A stretch of 64,000 bases of DNA from Chlorobiota bacterium (GTDB lineage: Bacteria > Bacteroidota > Ignavibacteria > OLB7), in contig JADJXR010000001.1 in assembly GCA_016710285.1 (NCBI GenBank), positions 1,612,001-1,676,000 of the forward strand, written 5' to 3'. Of the stretch, positions 27,312-39,661 are shown one piece after another; the first letter of the stretch is position 1; each line of letters starts with the position of its first letter. The notes under the pieces were generated by a model. The model did no database searches, was not told where the DNA came from, and worked only from the letters and a program-made list of their open reading frames with translations. The translations under genes and the position numbers were made by a program.

Positions 27312-27387
27312 TGGCGCGCCCGGAGGGACTCGAACCCCCAACCCTCAGAACCGGAATCTGATGCTCTATCCATTGAGCCACGGACGC
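27312..27387 (-). tRNA. tRNA-Arg (anticodon CCG), CCA encoded
   Basis: The minus strand from 27387 folds as a cloverleaf. Acceptor GCGTCCG pairs with CGGGCGC (one U-G pair). The D arm contains GGCTCAATGGATAGAGC. The anticodon stem is TCAGA/TCTGA around loop TTCCGGT, giving anticodon CCG. The T arm is GGGGGTTCGAGTCCCTC. Discriminator G and an encoded CCA end at 27312. Confidence 0.95.
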
Positions 27388-27719
27388 AAAAATAGCGAGA
27401 CGCCCCCTCCCTCAATCGAAGTGCGTCGGTGAAAGCCACCAGTTTGGTGGCGATATGCAAGGTCGGCAAATATACCGTCTGGCATTCACTTCGGCAATCT
27501 TCTTCTTCAAAAGGCTATTGCTTGCCAGCATCTATCCTTCCGATTCCGTTTCCCGCGTTTCAAAGAACCCGGCTTTATGGCATTGCGCACCAAGCCTGGG
27601 AGTATATCTCTTGCAATCATAGTGCCACGGAGGGAATTTCGCTTGAATTTAAGCGAATTTCCTCTCCATCATTCATCATTCTGTGAATCACAATCACCAG
27701 GCGTGAAGTCTTGTCACGT
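27388..27719. other. Intergenic region between tRNA-Arg and purE
   Basis: This is 332 bases. It must contain the tRNA promoter near 27388-27450 and the 3' region of purE. I see no clear hairpin, no -35/-10 pair I would defend, and no open frame with coding character. The part near 27600-27700 is more AT-rich than its surroundings. Confidence 0.4.
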
Positions 27720-28208
27720 TCAAATCTCCTCATTCTGTTTTCGTGACTCCTCGGCTATTCTTTGTTTATAGGCTATCACTTTATGTAAAACTTCAGGGCG
27801 AGAGCTTCCGAGAATTTGAACAGCCAAAATTCCTGCGTTTTTACCACTGTCAATTGCTACCGTGGCGACCGGAACCCCCTTCGGCATTTGTACAATCGAG
27901 AGCAGAGAATCCAAGCCGCTTAGGTTGCTGGATTTCACAGGAACTCCAATAACAGGCAGCGGCGAGTGGGAAGCGATCATTCCCGGAAGGTGAGCTGCCC
28001 CACCAGCACCAGCGATAATTACTTGAATTCCACGCTCGTGAGCCGTTTTCCCATAATTCGCCATGTCATCCGGTGTCCGGTGTGCCGATACCACCCGCAT
28101 CTCGAAGGGAATCCCAAATTCCTCTAAAATTTCAGCGGCCGGGCGCATGGTTGGAAGGTCAAAACTGCTTCCCATGATGATTCCCACAAGCGGTGACCGA
28201 TCCTGCAT
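27720..28208 (-). CDS. purE: N5-carboxyaminoimidazole ribonucleotide mutase
   Basis: A 162-residue class I PurE that converts N5-CAIR to CAIR in purine synthesis. The phosphate loop is VGIIMGSSFDLPTM near residues 8-21, with the active-site segment VVSAHRTPDDM including His43. IAGAGGAAHLPGMIAS and PVIGVPVKS complete the family signature. The partner purK is not adjacent. purM, another step of the pathway, lies some 31 kb away. A 115-base gap separates it from the M61 peptidase gene on the same strand. Confidence 0.96.
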   Translation of the reverse strand: MQDRSPLVGIIMGSSFDLPTMRPAAEILEEFGIPFEMRVVSAHRTPDDMANYGKTAHERGIQVIIAGAGGAAHLPGMIASHSPLPVIGVPVKSSNLSGLDSLLSIVQMPKGVPVATVAIDSGKNAGILAVQILGSSRPEVLHKVIAYKQRIAEESRKQNEEI

Positions 28209-28323
28209 GATGCTTACTTTGCCGTTGTAAATCGTTTTTTCGCGGTTTTTCCCAAGAAAGGCCGACGAATATACGGATTCTCCTTAACCCACAAGCCTTC
28301 TTCTACGCTCATTTGCCAAACCC

Positions 28324-30156
28324 TTAGGCTCCAATCATGGCTTTACGAATTTGCGCACCAAGACTGGAATCTGCTCGATCAATTCCCCACTGTTTTTCCT
28401 CGTTGATTACTGTTCTTACTTGTACCTGAGTCTTTTTGGAGGTGCCATTGCGTAAGAAAACTACGGTCAGCCCTGGTGGTAATTGACCTGCCAGCATATC
28501 GGCAAACTGAGGTGGGATGCTTGTCAACGGGAATTCATTATCCGGACCTTGCACTTTTGTTAGAATATCCCCTTTCTGCAAGCCCATTAACGATGCGGCT
28601 CCATTTGGAGCAACCTCTTCCACGACCCAACCTTGCTCGTCAGCACTGAACGTGGCTCCGAGCGTTGTGGCAGTGTCGTACGTTACCACCGAAGTGAACC
28701 CTAGCCGAGGAAGGTACTCCGCAAAAGGAAGCGGCTCCCGCCCAGCGATGTAGCGTTTATAAAACTCCGAGAGCTTCGCACCCGTGGCTTCCTCCATTAT
28801 TGGAATAATGTCATCATCACCAAAGGTGGCTCCTGTTTTCCCATATTTCTCGTTGAAAAACCGCATGGCATCATCCAGCGACTTCCGGTTGCCGGTTTGC
28901 AGCCGGATTTCGGCATCCAATAAGAAGCCAATCATCGGCCCCTTGGAGTACAGCCCAATAATCTCAAACAACGGAGCTTCGGCAACGCGCAGACTTAAAT
29001 CGGTGATTGATTCCCGCTGCCGCCGCACTCCAAACGAGCCAGCCGCTTGGTTCAAATCCCCAATAATTTTCTCCGGCGATACCATCCCGCTCCGCGCCAG
29101 AAGTGCTTGCGCGTAATACTCCGTTAGCCCCTCGGCAAACCATAGCGACCGCGTGCGCGGGCCACGCTGATAATCGAATGGACCCAATTCGGCAACGTGT
29201 ATCCGTTTCGGCGACCAAAGGTGCCAGTATTCATGTGCCAGAACTTCGGCCAGTGATTGGGCAACCCGTCCTTCCACATACGGCATCAGGTAGGTTGAGC
29301 TGTTGGCGTGTTCCAACGCCCCAAATGCCTTCATCGCATTCGTATTGTTTAGGTCAACAAGAAGAAGCTGAAAGATGTAGCGGTTGTACGGAAGCTCCCC
29401 AAAAACGCCGCTGACGATTTTCACCACGCGCCTGGCGGTGTCAACCAAGGCCTGCGCGTCGGACTTGCTTAATTGAGTTGGCGCGGTAATACTGATGATG
29501 TGCGGCTTCCCATCCACCATAAACTCCAACCGCTGGAACTTCCCCATGTGGACAGGGGCATCCACCAATTCATCATAATCACGCGCAGCATAGGTGTCCG
29601 GCTGGCCAGCAACCGGGTCCAGCCCCAGGGTGATGTCCCACCCTTCGTGGGCGTAGGTGACGGTGTGGGGTATCGCCTTGTACCCAGCCGCATACCCGAA
29701 CAACGCAGGCGTGTTTGCAAACGCAAAATCCGGCTCAATATCGCTTAAGCCGAATAAGGCGGAGTTGGGAACATCCTCAATATCCTGCACCTCGTACCGA
29801 AGGTTCACCACCCCATGGATACCGCTGATGTGGAACGAATTGCTATCCACCTGGCGCACGTTCAGTGGCTCGCCGTTGGCTCCGGTTGCTGTGAAATTCC
29901 GCACGTACTTGCCGAAATAGACAAGATCATACGCCCCTGGCCCCCAGATTGGGAAGAAATAGGTGGTGGTGTCGGCGGTAATTCCCTTGATCGTGGCGGT
30001 AATCTGGAACCGCTCGGCAGTTACATCGGGAATTGCAACCGTGTAGCTGGCACTGGCCGAACTTGACATGCTGGTGGTGGCCATTTTACTTGGGGCAGCG
30101 CAAGCAGCAACAAGCAGCGGCAGCACCGCCAGCAAAAAGGAAATGCGACGTGGCAT
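28324..30156 (-). CDS. M61-family (glycyl aminopeptidase-like) metallopeptidase lipoprotein with PDZ domain
   Basis: Starting at ATG 30156 gives 610 residues and a lipoprotein signal (MPRRISFLLAVLPLLVAAC) with lipobox Cys19. The protein is therefore lipid-anchored outside the inner membrane. An N-terminal beta-domain precedes the catalytic part with His308-Glu309-Tyr-Trp-His312 (zinc HExxH). The downstream FAEGLTEYYA segment, whose Glu is the third ligand, is also present. A C-terminal PDZ domain contains WVVEEVAPNGAASLMGLQKGDIL. This is the standard M61 architecture. The longer open frame from 30219 lacks a signal peptide and is rejected. The substrate is unknown. Confidence 0.92.
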   Translation of the reverse strand: MPRRISFLLAVLPLLVAACAAPSKMATTSMSSSASASYTVAIPDVTAERFQITATIKGITADTTTYFFPIWGPGAYDLVYFGKYVRNFTATGANGEPLNVRQVDSNSFHISGIHGVVNLRYEVQDIEDVPNSALFGLSDIEPDFAFANTPALFGYAAGYKAIPHTVTYAHEGWDITLGLDPVAGQPDTYAARDYDELVDAPVHMGKFQRLEFMVDGKPHIISITAPTQLSKSDAQALVDTARRVVKIVSGVFGELPYNRYIFQLLLVDLNNTNAMKAFGALEHANSSTYLMPYVEGRVAQSLAEVLAHEYWHLWSPKRIHVAELGPFDYQRGPRTRSLWFAEGLTEYYAQALLARSGMVSPEKIIGDLNQAAGSFGVRRQRESITDLSLRVAEAPLFEIIGLYSKGPMIGFLLDAEIRLQTGNRKSLDDAMRFFNEKYGKTGATFGDDDIIPIMEEATGAKLSEFYKRYIAGREPLPFAEYLPRLGFTSVVTYDTATTLGATFSADEQGWVVEEVAPNGAASLMGLQKGDILTKVQGPDNEFPLTSIPPQFADMLAGQLPPGLTVVFLRNGTSKKTQVQVRTVINEEKQWGIDRADSSLGAQIRKAMIGA

Positions 30157-30440
30157 GACGGAAGATTGATTGTGTGAAGAAGATTGGCAGAAGTAGAATA
30201 GACCGGTGCAGTTGTCCAAAAAAACTCTGCAAGAAATTGCGCGCCCAAACTATGCTCGCTACTTGGCGGAGGTTACGTTCCACCGAACAAAACACCCCTC
30301 GCGAAGCACCGATGCAACCCCGATGGAGAAACTGAGGACGGCGACCACCACCATCACATCGTCACGGGCGGCGGCGTCACGTGCGCCGCGCCGACCCCAC
30401 GCAAGATCAACATCCCAAACGCCTTGCTTCCAATCGTTGG

Positions 30441-30932
30441 CTACTTCGTCTTCGCGTATTCTTCCCACGTTTTTGACTTGTGGATATTCTCGGCAAAATA
30501 GGTCAGTACCTTTTGGAAGTCGGCGGGCTGGACGAACCCCGGGATCACCGTCAGCAGCTCCCCATCTTCATCGAAGAACGCTGTGGCAGGATAGCCGCTG
30601 ATTCCCAATGCCTGCGCAAACTCCGCCTGGGTGTAGCTTTTCCCTTGATACTCCACCGTCCCTTCTTTCTCCGGGTTCATTTTGGCGGCCACATATTTTT
30701 CCCCCAGATAGGCAGCAACGCCAGCATCGCCGTAGGTGGATTTGTCCATCCGCTTGCACCAGCCGCACCAATCGGTATAAACGTCCAGAACGATTTTCTT
30801 TTTGGAAGACTTTGCTTGGGCGAAAGCTTCGCTGGCGGTCTTCCATTGCACTTGCCCGTTTGCCGCAAGCAACAGGCCAGCGGTTAGCAGCGTGCCCAAT
30901 GCGATCACTATTGCTTTGTGTGCCGTTTTCAT
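30441..30932 (-). CDS. Exported thioredoxin-fold protein (CGWC motif)
   Basis: A signal peptide MKTAHKAIVIALGTLLTAGLLLAA is followed by a thioredoxin-like domain. The redox pair is Cys56-Gly-Trp-Cys59 in DVYTDWCGWCK. The cis-Pro segment ISGYPATAFFDEDGELL is present, and the total length is 163 residues. The start is set by GGAGAA upstream of ATG 30932. WCGWCK proteins of this size are DsbD-gamma-like or thiol-disulfide reductases in the periplasm of Bacteroidota. The gene lies downstream of the 2-oxoglutarate decarboxylase, separated by a hairpin, so it is probably transcribed independently. Confidence 0.9.
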   Translation of the reverse strand: MKTAHKAIVIALGTLLTAGLLLAANGQVQWKTASEAFAQAKSSKKKIVLDVYTDWCGWCKRMDKSTYGDAGVAAYLGEKYVAAKMNPEKEGTVEYQGKSYTQAEFAQALGISGYPATAFFDEDGELLTVIPGFVQPADFQKVLTYFAENIHKSKTWEEYAKTK

Positions 30933-31000
30933 ACGTTCTTCTCCGTAGCTCTCACTATTCGTTTCGTTGATATTCCCAAATGGATTCCCCCCGATGCAAC

Positions 31001-31031
31001 CACGCCGATGCCCAGCGAAGGCATCGGCGTG
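31001..31031 (-). terminator. Perfect 12-bp hairpin downstream of the decarboxylase gene
   Basis: CACGCCGATGCC (31001-31012) pairs with GGCATCGGCGTG (31020-31031) around a 7-base loop. It sits about 90 bases past the kgd stop on the minus strand. No U-tract is visible. Confidence 0.6.
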
Positions 31032-31119
31032 CTGCAAAGCCGTTGGTGGCTTATCGGTGAGGACCTTCACGGCAGCGATGATAACCACCGGCTGCAAATC
31101 CTGAAAGCCCCGCGCCGCG

Positions 31120-34855
<3,736 letters not shown>

Positions 34856-35060
34856 GGTCGCGTGACGGAAAGTGTTGTTGTTAGCTATGGCTGGATAACT
34901 CTATCAGGAAGAACCGTAAGGTGACAGGCTGAACAGATACGGCAGGCGGCTTTGAAGGCTGTTAGCGGAAGAGAAGTCGTCGTCGTTCGTGTACTTCAGT
35001 TGTTTCCCGACACATACACGGCGCAATATAGAGCCTAAGCGGCAAACCGCCCTTCAGCTC

Positions 35061-36548
35061 TCACAGATCGTGATACTCAATCAGCCGATATGCCCCTGTG
35101 CTTTCTCCATCGGCAAAAATGAATTGGCGATTGACGGCGTTCTGGTAGGTCCAACGCTCGCGGGGGGGTGCGCCAGGCTGCATCTGCCGGTCAATCGTGG
35201 TTGGGGGGCCGTACAGGATGTAGATTTTCCCACGATCGCTCTTTGCCCCGTCCCGCTGGTCCAACGTTTTGAAGGTAAGGTAGGCATAATCCACGCGGCG
35301 GTAGTACTCGGCCATCCGCTCATTGTAGCGGGTGGTTGGGGTGGGGTCCTGCTGCTGCCAGAACCGGTACAAGGCTGCGGCGCGGTCCTCCTTGCTGCCG
35401 GAAAGAAGCTCATCAATCGTGTCCTCCGGCGCAATCGGGTACAGGGCGCGGATTGCATACTCCGGGCGAAGCAAGGAGAAGGGCATATCAATCCACCGCA
35501 AGGCAAACGGGATGGTATCGGTCGCGCTGCTGCTTCCGGCCTGAAAGGTCAAAACCAACAGGTAATCCGCCGGAAGAAGCTCTGCGTTCGGGATGTTCAC
35601 TATCGCCCCGTAGGCTCCCGGAGGAACGCTATCGCGCCGCGCCACCAGAGTGATGTTCCCTTCGTTGCAGCTTGCGCGGCTTACCGTTACCGGCCCCAGC
35701 AATTCCCCGTTTCCTTTGGCCAGCTCCTTGCTCGTGTTCTCCTCACCAGCCGGTGCCTGCAGCAACTGCCAGCCTAACAATCGCGGCGTTTCCCGCGCAG
35801 ATAGCGGGACGTACGCAACCAGCGGGCTGCCAAACTTTGCGTTTCCGTCAATCCCTGCCGCCACCAGCGTATCGCCGTAGATGCCGCTTAACAACAGCGG
35901 GCTGCCAATGGCCGGGGAGTTGGCACGGAAGTCATCCATCGCCAGCGGTGGCGTGGTTCTGCGGAACAGTGGCTCAACCCCGCCGTCGGTGACGTTGTAG
36001 CTGAAGGTGTACCGATCGGGACGGAGCGACAGCTCCACCGCGCCGCACACAAACACCGAACGGGAGTTCGTTTGGGAATATCCAGCAACCCGAACGGTAT
36101 CGCTCCAAATTCCGCTTCCCACCACCACACCATCGGAGCCGACAGCCTCCACGTACAAGGCCGGGGTGGCAAGGTAGAGTTCCGTGCCATCGGCAGCGCG
36201 CCCAGCTTTGCGGAAGTTGAGCAGATCGTAGCTAAGCCGGGAGCTGATGATTGCCCGCCCGCGCCCTAACTCGGTCCCGGGAAGGGTGGTTACTTCAAGG
36301 AAGTAATCATCGCTCATGGCCGCCAATTCTTCCAGCGTTGGCGGCTGGCGGGTGGTGGGAACTTGCGAAAATGCTGGGGCTGATAGCAGTAGCATTGCCA
36401 CTGCAATCATCCATAATTCTGCAATGGCCAGCAACAACAACCTTGCCACTGCAATCATCCATAATTCTGCAATGGCCAACAACAGCAACCCTGCCGCTGC
36501 AATCATCCATGCCGCTATTGATCTTGCGTTGCTTCTCTTGTTCTTCAT
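35061..36548 (-). CDS. GWxTD-domain exported protein with tandemly expanded signal segment
   Basis: The ATG 36548 overlaps the phosphoesterase stop by four bases (ATGA), supporting this start and translational coupling. The N terminus has charged MKNKRSNAR. It then carries 2.4 copies of a 16-residue hydrophobic unit (like MIAVARLLLLAIAELW) before the cleavage-like SAPAFSQ. The middle is beta-rich. The C-terminal 150 residues match the GWxTD family: IDELLSGSKEDRAAALYRFW, DPTPTTRYNERMAEYYRRVD, YLTF, and GKIYILYGPP followed by ERWTY. GWxTD proteins occur in Bacteroidota and Acidobacteria; their role is not established to my knowledge. Total length is about 495 residues. Confidence 0.85.
   Translation of the reverse strand: MKNKRSNARSIAAWMIAAAGLLLLAIAELWMIAVARLLLLAIAELWMIAVAMLLLSAPAFSQVPTTRQPPTLEELAAMSDDYFLEVTTLPGTELGRGRAIISSRLSYDLLNFRKAGRAADGTELYLATPALYVEAVGSDGVVVGSGIWSDTVRVAGYSQTNSRSVFVCGAVELSLRPDRYTFSYNVTDGGVEPLFRRTTPPLAMDDFRANSPAIGSPLLLSGIYGDTLVAAGIDGNAKFGSPLVAYVPLSARETPRLLGWQLLQAPAGEENTSKELAKGNGELLGPVTVSRASCNEGNITLVARRDSVPPGAYGAIVNIPNAELLPADYLLVLTFQAGSSSATDTIPFALRWIDMPFSLLRPEYAIRALYPIAPEDTIDELLSGSKEDRAAALYRFWQQQDPTPTTRYNERMAEYYRRVDYAYLTFKTLDQRDGAKSDRGKIYILYGPPTTIDRQMQPGAPPRERWTYQNAVNRQFIFADGESTGAYRLIEYHDL
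36395..36510 (-). repeat. 48-bp in-frame tandem repeat, about 2.4 copies
   Basis: Units 36395-36442 and 36443-36490 differ at only a few positions, and a partial third follows from 36491. Each unit encodes 16 hydrophobic residues in the signal region of the GWxTD protein. The 48-base period keeps the frame. Confidence 0.85.
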
Positions 36549-37573
36549 TTCCCAACGTGGAATTGGTCGCCACATTCAAACGTGGTTCCGTTCAGCATCA
36601 TCACTTCGCAGCGGAGCGTCTGTTCGGTTACGGCAATCCGCAGGTAGTGGAACGGGCGAATTGCGCCAACCCGGTATTGGTCGTTAGCGAACGCCCGGTC
36701 CGCCGCGTTGCTGACCGCACGGCGCGGTCCGCCGCCGCCGCCACTTACCACAAACGTCCGCCCCCCGTGGCTGAACCGCTCGTAGGAATGGACATGGCCC
36801 GACAGATACAGCCGCCCCTTTTTCGAATCCAAAAACGGCTGGGCGAACTCCGCCTCCACACGCGCATCCCCACCCAGATCGCTGTTGCTGAAGGGGGGGT
36901 GGTGCGAGGCCACAACCACCATGCCAATGGCGGGATCCTCGTCAAGCTGGCGCAAGGCTTGCACGTACTCTTGCTGCTGGCGCGTCTGCTCCCAGGGGGG
37001 AAGGTGGGTGAAGTTGGAATCGAGCAGCACCAATGCCATTCCGCCAACCCGCCGAACCGCAGGGCGCCGGGTTGTGTTGGGGAATCGGTTGTAGCAACGA
37101 TGCAGCACCCGTTTGCCGTGCCGCCACATTCCATAATCGTGATTCCCCAGCAGGGCCAGCACCGGCGTGTTTTGCTTGCGAAGGGTGGCGGCCAACGTGT
37201 CGAAGTAAGCCCAGTCGTCGGCATCTTCGCCAAGTGCCACCATATCGCCCAAGTGAAGCAGCAGGTCCGGTTGCTCATCGGCAATGGCGCGAAGCACTTG
37301 GGCACGTTCGGCATCGTTCTGCTTGCGCCCCAGGAACACCCGCTCGGGCCATGTTGTCCGTTGGGTATCGCCAACAACAATCAGCGTGCGCAGCCGGTTG
37401 GCCACAGGTTCCGATGGATACGCGGGCGCAACCGGCGCATCCTCCACCGACGTTGCCGCGCAATCGGCAGCAAAAGCCGCGCCCCCCAGCACACCAATCC
37501 CAACCCCACCAAGGAAGTGGCGGCGGGTTAGGCGGTTTGGCATAACTTGCGGTTGTTCTCGCCGGTTTTTCAT
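36545..37573 (-). CDS. Tat-exported calcineurin-like metallophosphoesterase
   Basis: A twin-arginine signal is visible (NRLTRRHFLGGVGIGVLGGAAF), so export is in the folded state. ATG 37573 and 37543 are both possible starts. The phosphoesterase motifs are in order: VVGDTQ (D-x-H-like first site with Gln), LLHLGDMV, LLGNHDYGMW, ASHHPPFS and LSGHVHSYERF. Purple-acid-phosphatase-like enzymes share the last two. The C terminus is a small beta-domain (RIAVTEQTLRCEVMML). The gene precedes the GWxTD gene with an ATGA overlap, so the two are probably made together. The substrate is unknown; a phosphomonoester is likely. Confidence 0.87.
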   Translation of the reverse strand: MKNRREQPQVMPNRLTRRHFLGGVGIGVLGGAAFAADCAATSVEDAPVAPAYPSEPVANRLRTLIVVGDTQRTTWPERVFLGRKQNDAERAQVLRAIADEQPDLLLHLGDMVALGEDADDWAYFDTLAATLRKQNTPVLALLGNHDYGMWRHGKRVLHRCYNRFPNTTRRPAVRRVGGMALVLLDSNFTHLPPWEQTRQQQEYVQALRQLDEDPAIGMVVVASHHPPFSNSDLGGDARVEAEFAQPFLDSKKGRLYLSGHVHSYERFSHGGRTFVVSGGGGGPRRAVSNAADRAFANDQYRVGAIRPFHYLRIAVTEQTLRCEVMMLNGTTFECGDQFHVGK

Positions 37574-37721
37574 TGCGTCAAAATTAGGCGAAGCGGAGGA
37601 CGAAGCCAATCGGATTATCGTTGACACGGAACAATCGTTGACACGGAACAGTGGTTCCCCCCGTCTGCCATCTTGCCCGCTATCTTGGCCAAAAATTTCC
37701 TAACCCGCAAGGTTTATCTCA

Positions 37722-38888
37722 ATGCCAGCACGATTAACGCCCGAAGAATTGGGCCGCTACAGCCGCCACATCCTTTTGCCGGAGTTCGGCATGGCGGGGC
37801 AGCAGCGGCTGAAAGAATCCAGCGTGTTGCTGATTGGGGCCGGCGGATTGGGGTCGCCATTGGCCCTCTATTTGGCGGCGGCCGGGGTTGGGAAAATCGG
37901 CATTGTGGATAGCGACGTTGTGGATGAATCGAACCTGCAACGCCAAGTGCTGCACGGAAGCTCCGACGTTGGGCGGAAGAAAGTCGAATCGGCACAGGAA
38001 CGGATGATGGAGGTCAACCGGCACATTGAGGTGGCCACCCACGACCAACCGTTCACCAGCGCAAACGCCATGCAGATTGCCACCGGCTACAGCGCGATTG
38101 TTGACGGAACCGACAACTTCCCCACGCGGTATCTTAGCAACGATGTGGCGGTGTTCCTCGGCATCCCGAACATCTACGGGTCCATCTTTCGGTTCGAGGG
38201 GCAAGTCTCCACGTTTTGGAGCAAGCATGGCCCCTGTTACCGCTGCTTGTATCCCGAGCCACCGCCGCCGGGGTCGGTTCCCAGTTGTGCCGAAGGAGGG
38301 GTGTTGGGGGTGTTGCCCGGGGTGATCGGCACGCTGCAAGCCACCGAGGTGATAAAAGTGCTGACGGGAATCGGGAAGCCACTGATTGGGCGGTTGCTTC
38401 TGTACGACGCGCTGGCAATGGGCTTCCGGGAATTGCGCTTTGCCCGCGACCCCGATTGCCCAATCTGCAGCAACCGCCCAACCATCACACAGTTGATAGA
38501 TTACGAAGCGTTCTGCGGCGTGCCTGCCCACGACCGCGTTTCCAACCAACAACCAGATAAAACAACCATGCCAGTACCAGAAATCACCGTTGAACAGCTT
38601 GCTGAACTGCGCAGCAGCGGCACGCCACACACACTGATTGACGTGCGCGAACCGCACGAGTACGAGCTGTGCAACATCGGCGGGACGCTGATCCCGCTTG
38701 GCCAGCTTCCCGAACGCTACTCCGAAATCCCACGCGATGGCACCGTGGTGATCCACTGCCGCTCGGGCGCACGGTCCACCAAGGCGATTGAGTATTTGCA
38801 ATCGCTTGGCTACGCCAACGTGGCGAACCTTACCGGAGGCATCCGCGCTTGGTCCGACGTTATTGACCCAAACGTGCCGAAGTACTAA
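37722..38888 (+). CDS. moeZ: MoeZ/MoeBR-type adenylyltransferase with C-terminal rhodanese domain
   Basis: Activates the C terminus of a ThiS/MoaD-type sulfur carrier and then supplies sulfur. The E1-like domain (about 1-265) has the nucleotide loop LLIGAGGLGSPLALYLAAAG (residues 37-56), DESNLQRQV and VDGTDNFPTRYL. The zinc pairs are CYRC and CPIC. After a linker comes a rhodanese domain (about 285-388) with LIDVREPHEYE and active-site Cys346 in HCRSGARST. Length (388) and fusion match MoeZ/MoeBR, which serve molybdopterin, thiamine or cysteine synthesis. moaD/thiS are not in the window, so the pathway stays open. A near-ideal terminator follows. Confidence 0.93.
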   Translation: MPARLTPEELGRYSRHILLPEFGMAGQQRLKESSVLLIGAGGLGSPLALYLAAAGVGKIGIVDSDVVDESNLQRQVLHGSSDVGRKKVESAQERMMEVNRHIEVATHDQPFTSANAMQIATGYSAIVDGTDNFPTRYLSNDVAVFLGIPNIYGSIFRFEGQVSTFWSKHGPCYRCLYPEPPPPGSVPSCAEGGVLGVLPGVIGTLQATEVIKVLTGIGKPLIGRLLLYDALAMGFRELRFARDPDCPICSNRPTITQLIDYEAFCGVPAHDRVSNQQPDKTTMPVPEITVEQLAELRSSGTPHTLIDVREPHEYELCNIGGTLIPLGQLPERYSEIPRDGTVVIHCRSGARSTKAIEYLQSLGYANVANLTGGIRAWSDVIDPNVPKY

Positions 38889-38901
38889 TTCCAAAAAATC
38901 G

Positions 38902-38949
38902 AACAGGCGCGGGAAGAAGATCAACTTCTTCCCGCGCCTGTTGTTTTTT
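38902..38949. terminator. Bidirectional intrinsic terminator between moeZ and XRE-cupin gene
   Basis: A perfect 18-bp stem (38902-38919 with 38925-38942) surrounds loop ATCAA. GTTTTTT follows on the plus strand. AAAAAA precedes it, giving a T-tract on the minus strand, which suits the convergent genes. Confidence 0.9.
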
Positions 38950-38958
38950 CCGCCACAG

Positions 38959-39575
38959 CTACAATGCCACCGGGGCAATGGTGAGCAACGCCAGCGAAGG
39001 ATGGTCCGTGTAGTTGCGAAGTTGGTGGGGGCGGCAGCCATCGTAATGGAGCGTCTCCCCTTCGTGCAGGATGTACTCCGTCCCCTCAATCACCAGAAGC
39101 ATCCGCCCTTTCATCCCGTAGGCTGTCACCATCCCGCCAAAGCTGATCGGCTCCAGACTCCATTCAGTGTGGGGGGTCAGGAAAACCTCCACAACCTCCG
39201 TCAGCAAACCTTCGTGGAACGGGGTGATGATGTGGGTGTACGGCTCGGAAGGGGGTGATGGATATTGCCCTTTTTCGTTCAGCGGTGGGCCGGCAACCAC
39301 AATCCTATCGGCGCGGCGGCTTCGGACCCCATCCTCTGGTTCGGGAACCGATTCGGCCCGCGTGAAGAACCAGCAAAGCGTGGTCCCAAGCCCGTGAACC
39401 ATCCGCATCAGCGTGGCCCAATGGGGGTCCGCTTCCCCGACTCCACCAGCGAGACATACCCTTTTGTCACCCCCGCAGCGTTCCCCAATCGCTCCAGCGT
39501 CCAATCGCGCGATTGCCGCAAACGGCGCAAGTTCTCGCCCAAATATTTCGGCTGATGAATGATATGGCGTGGCAC
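38959..39575 (-). CDS. XRE-family transcriptional regulator with cupin domain (frameshifted)
   Basis: From GTG 39575 the frame reads MPRHIIHQPKYLGENLRRLRQ, then SRDWTLERLGNAAGVTKGYVS, a complete HTH-XRE domain ending ESGKRTP. It then stops soon after. The cupin part continues in the next frame (PHWATLMRMVHGLGTT, later PFHEGLLTEVVEVFLTPHTE, GKMLLVIEGTEYILHEGETLHYDG, PHQLRNY). One missing base in a run of five G (plus 39423-39427) explains it; with six, the frame is continuous. HTH-cupin proteins regulate small-molecule or stress genes. The GKMLLVIEGTEY piece is quoted with K for R at position 2. Whether the gene is broken or the sequence is in error cannot be decided here. Confidence 0.8.
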
Positions 39576-39661
39576 TGTCTAACGTCTGGTCTGTGTTTGG
39601 AAGATGAGGGAGTGGGGGATAGGGAAGGAAAACCGGCGGCCCAATCACTGTGGCCCAATCG

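Noticed and set aside
27212..27469. Small frame crossing tRNA-Arg
   Set aside because: Overlaps a structurally clear tRNA.
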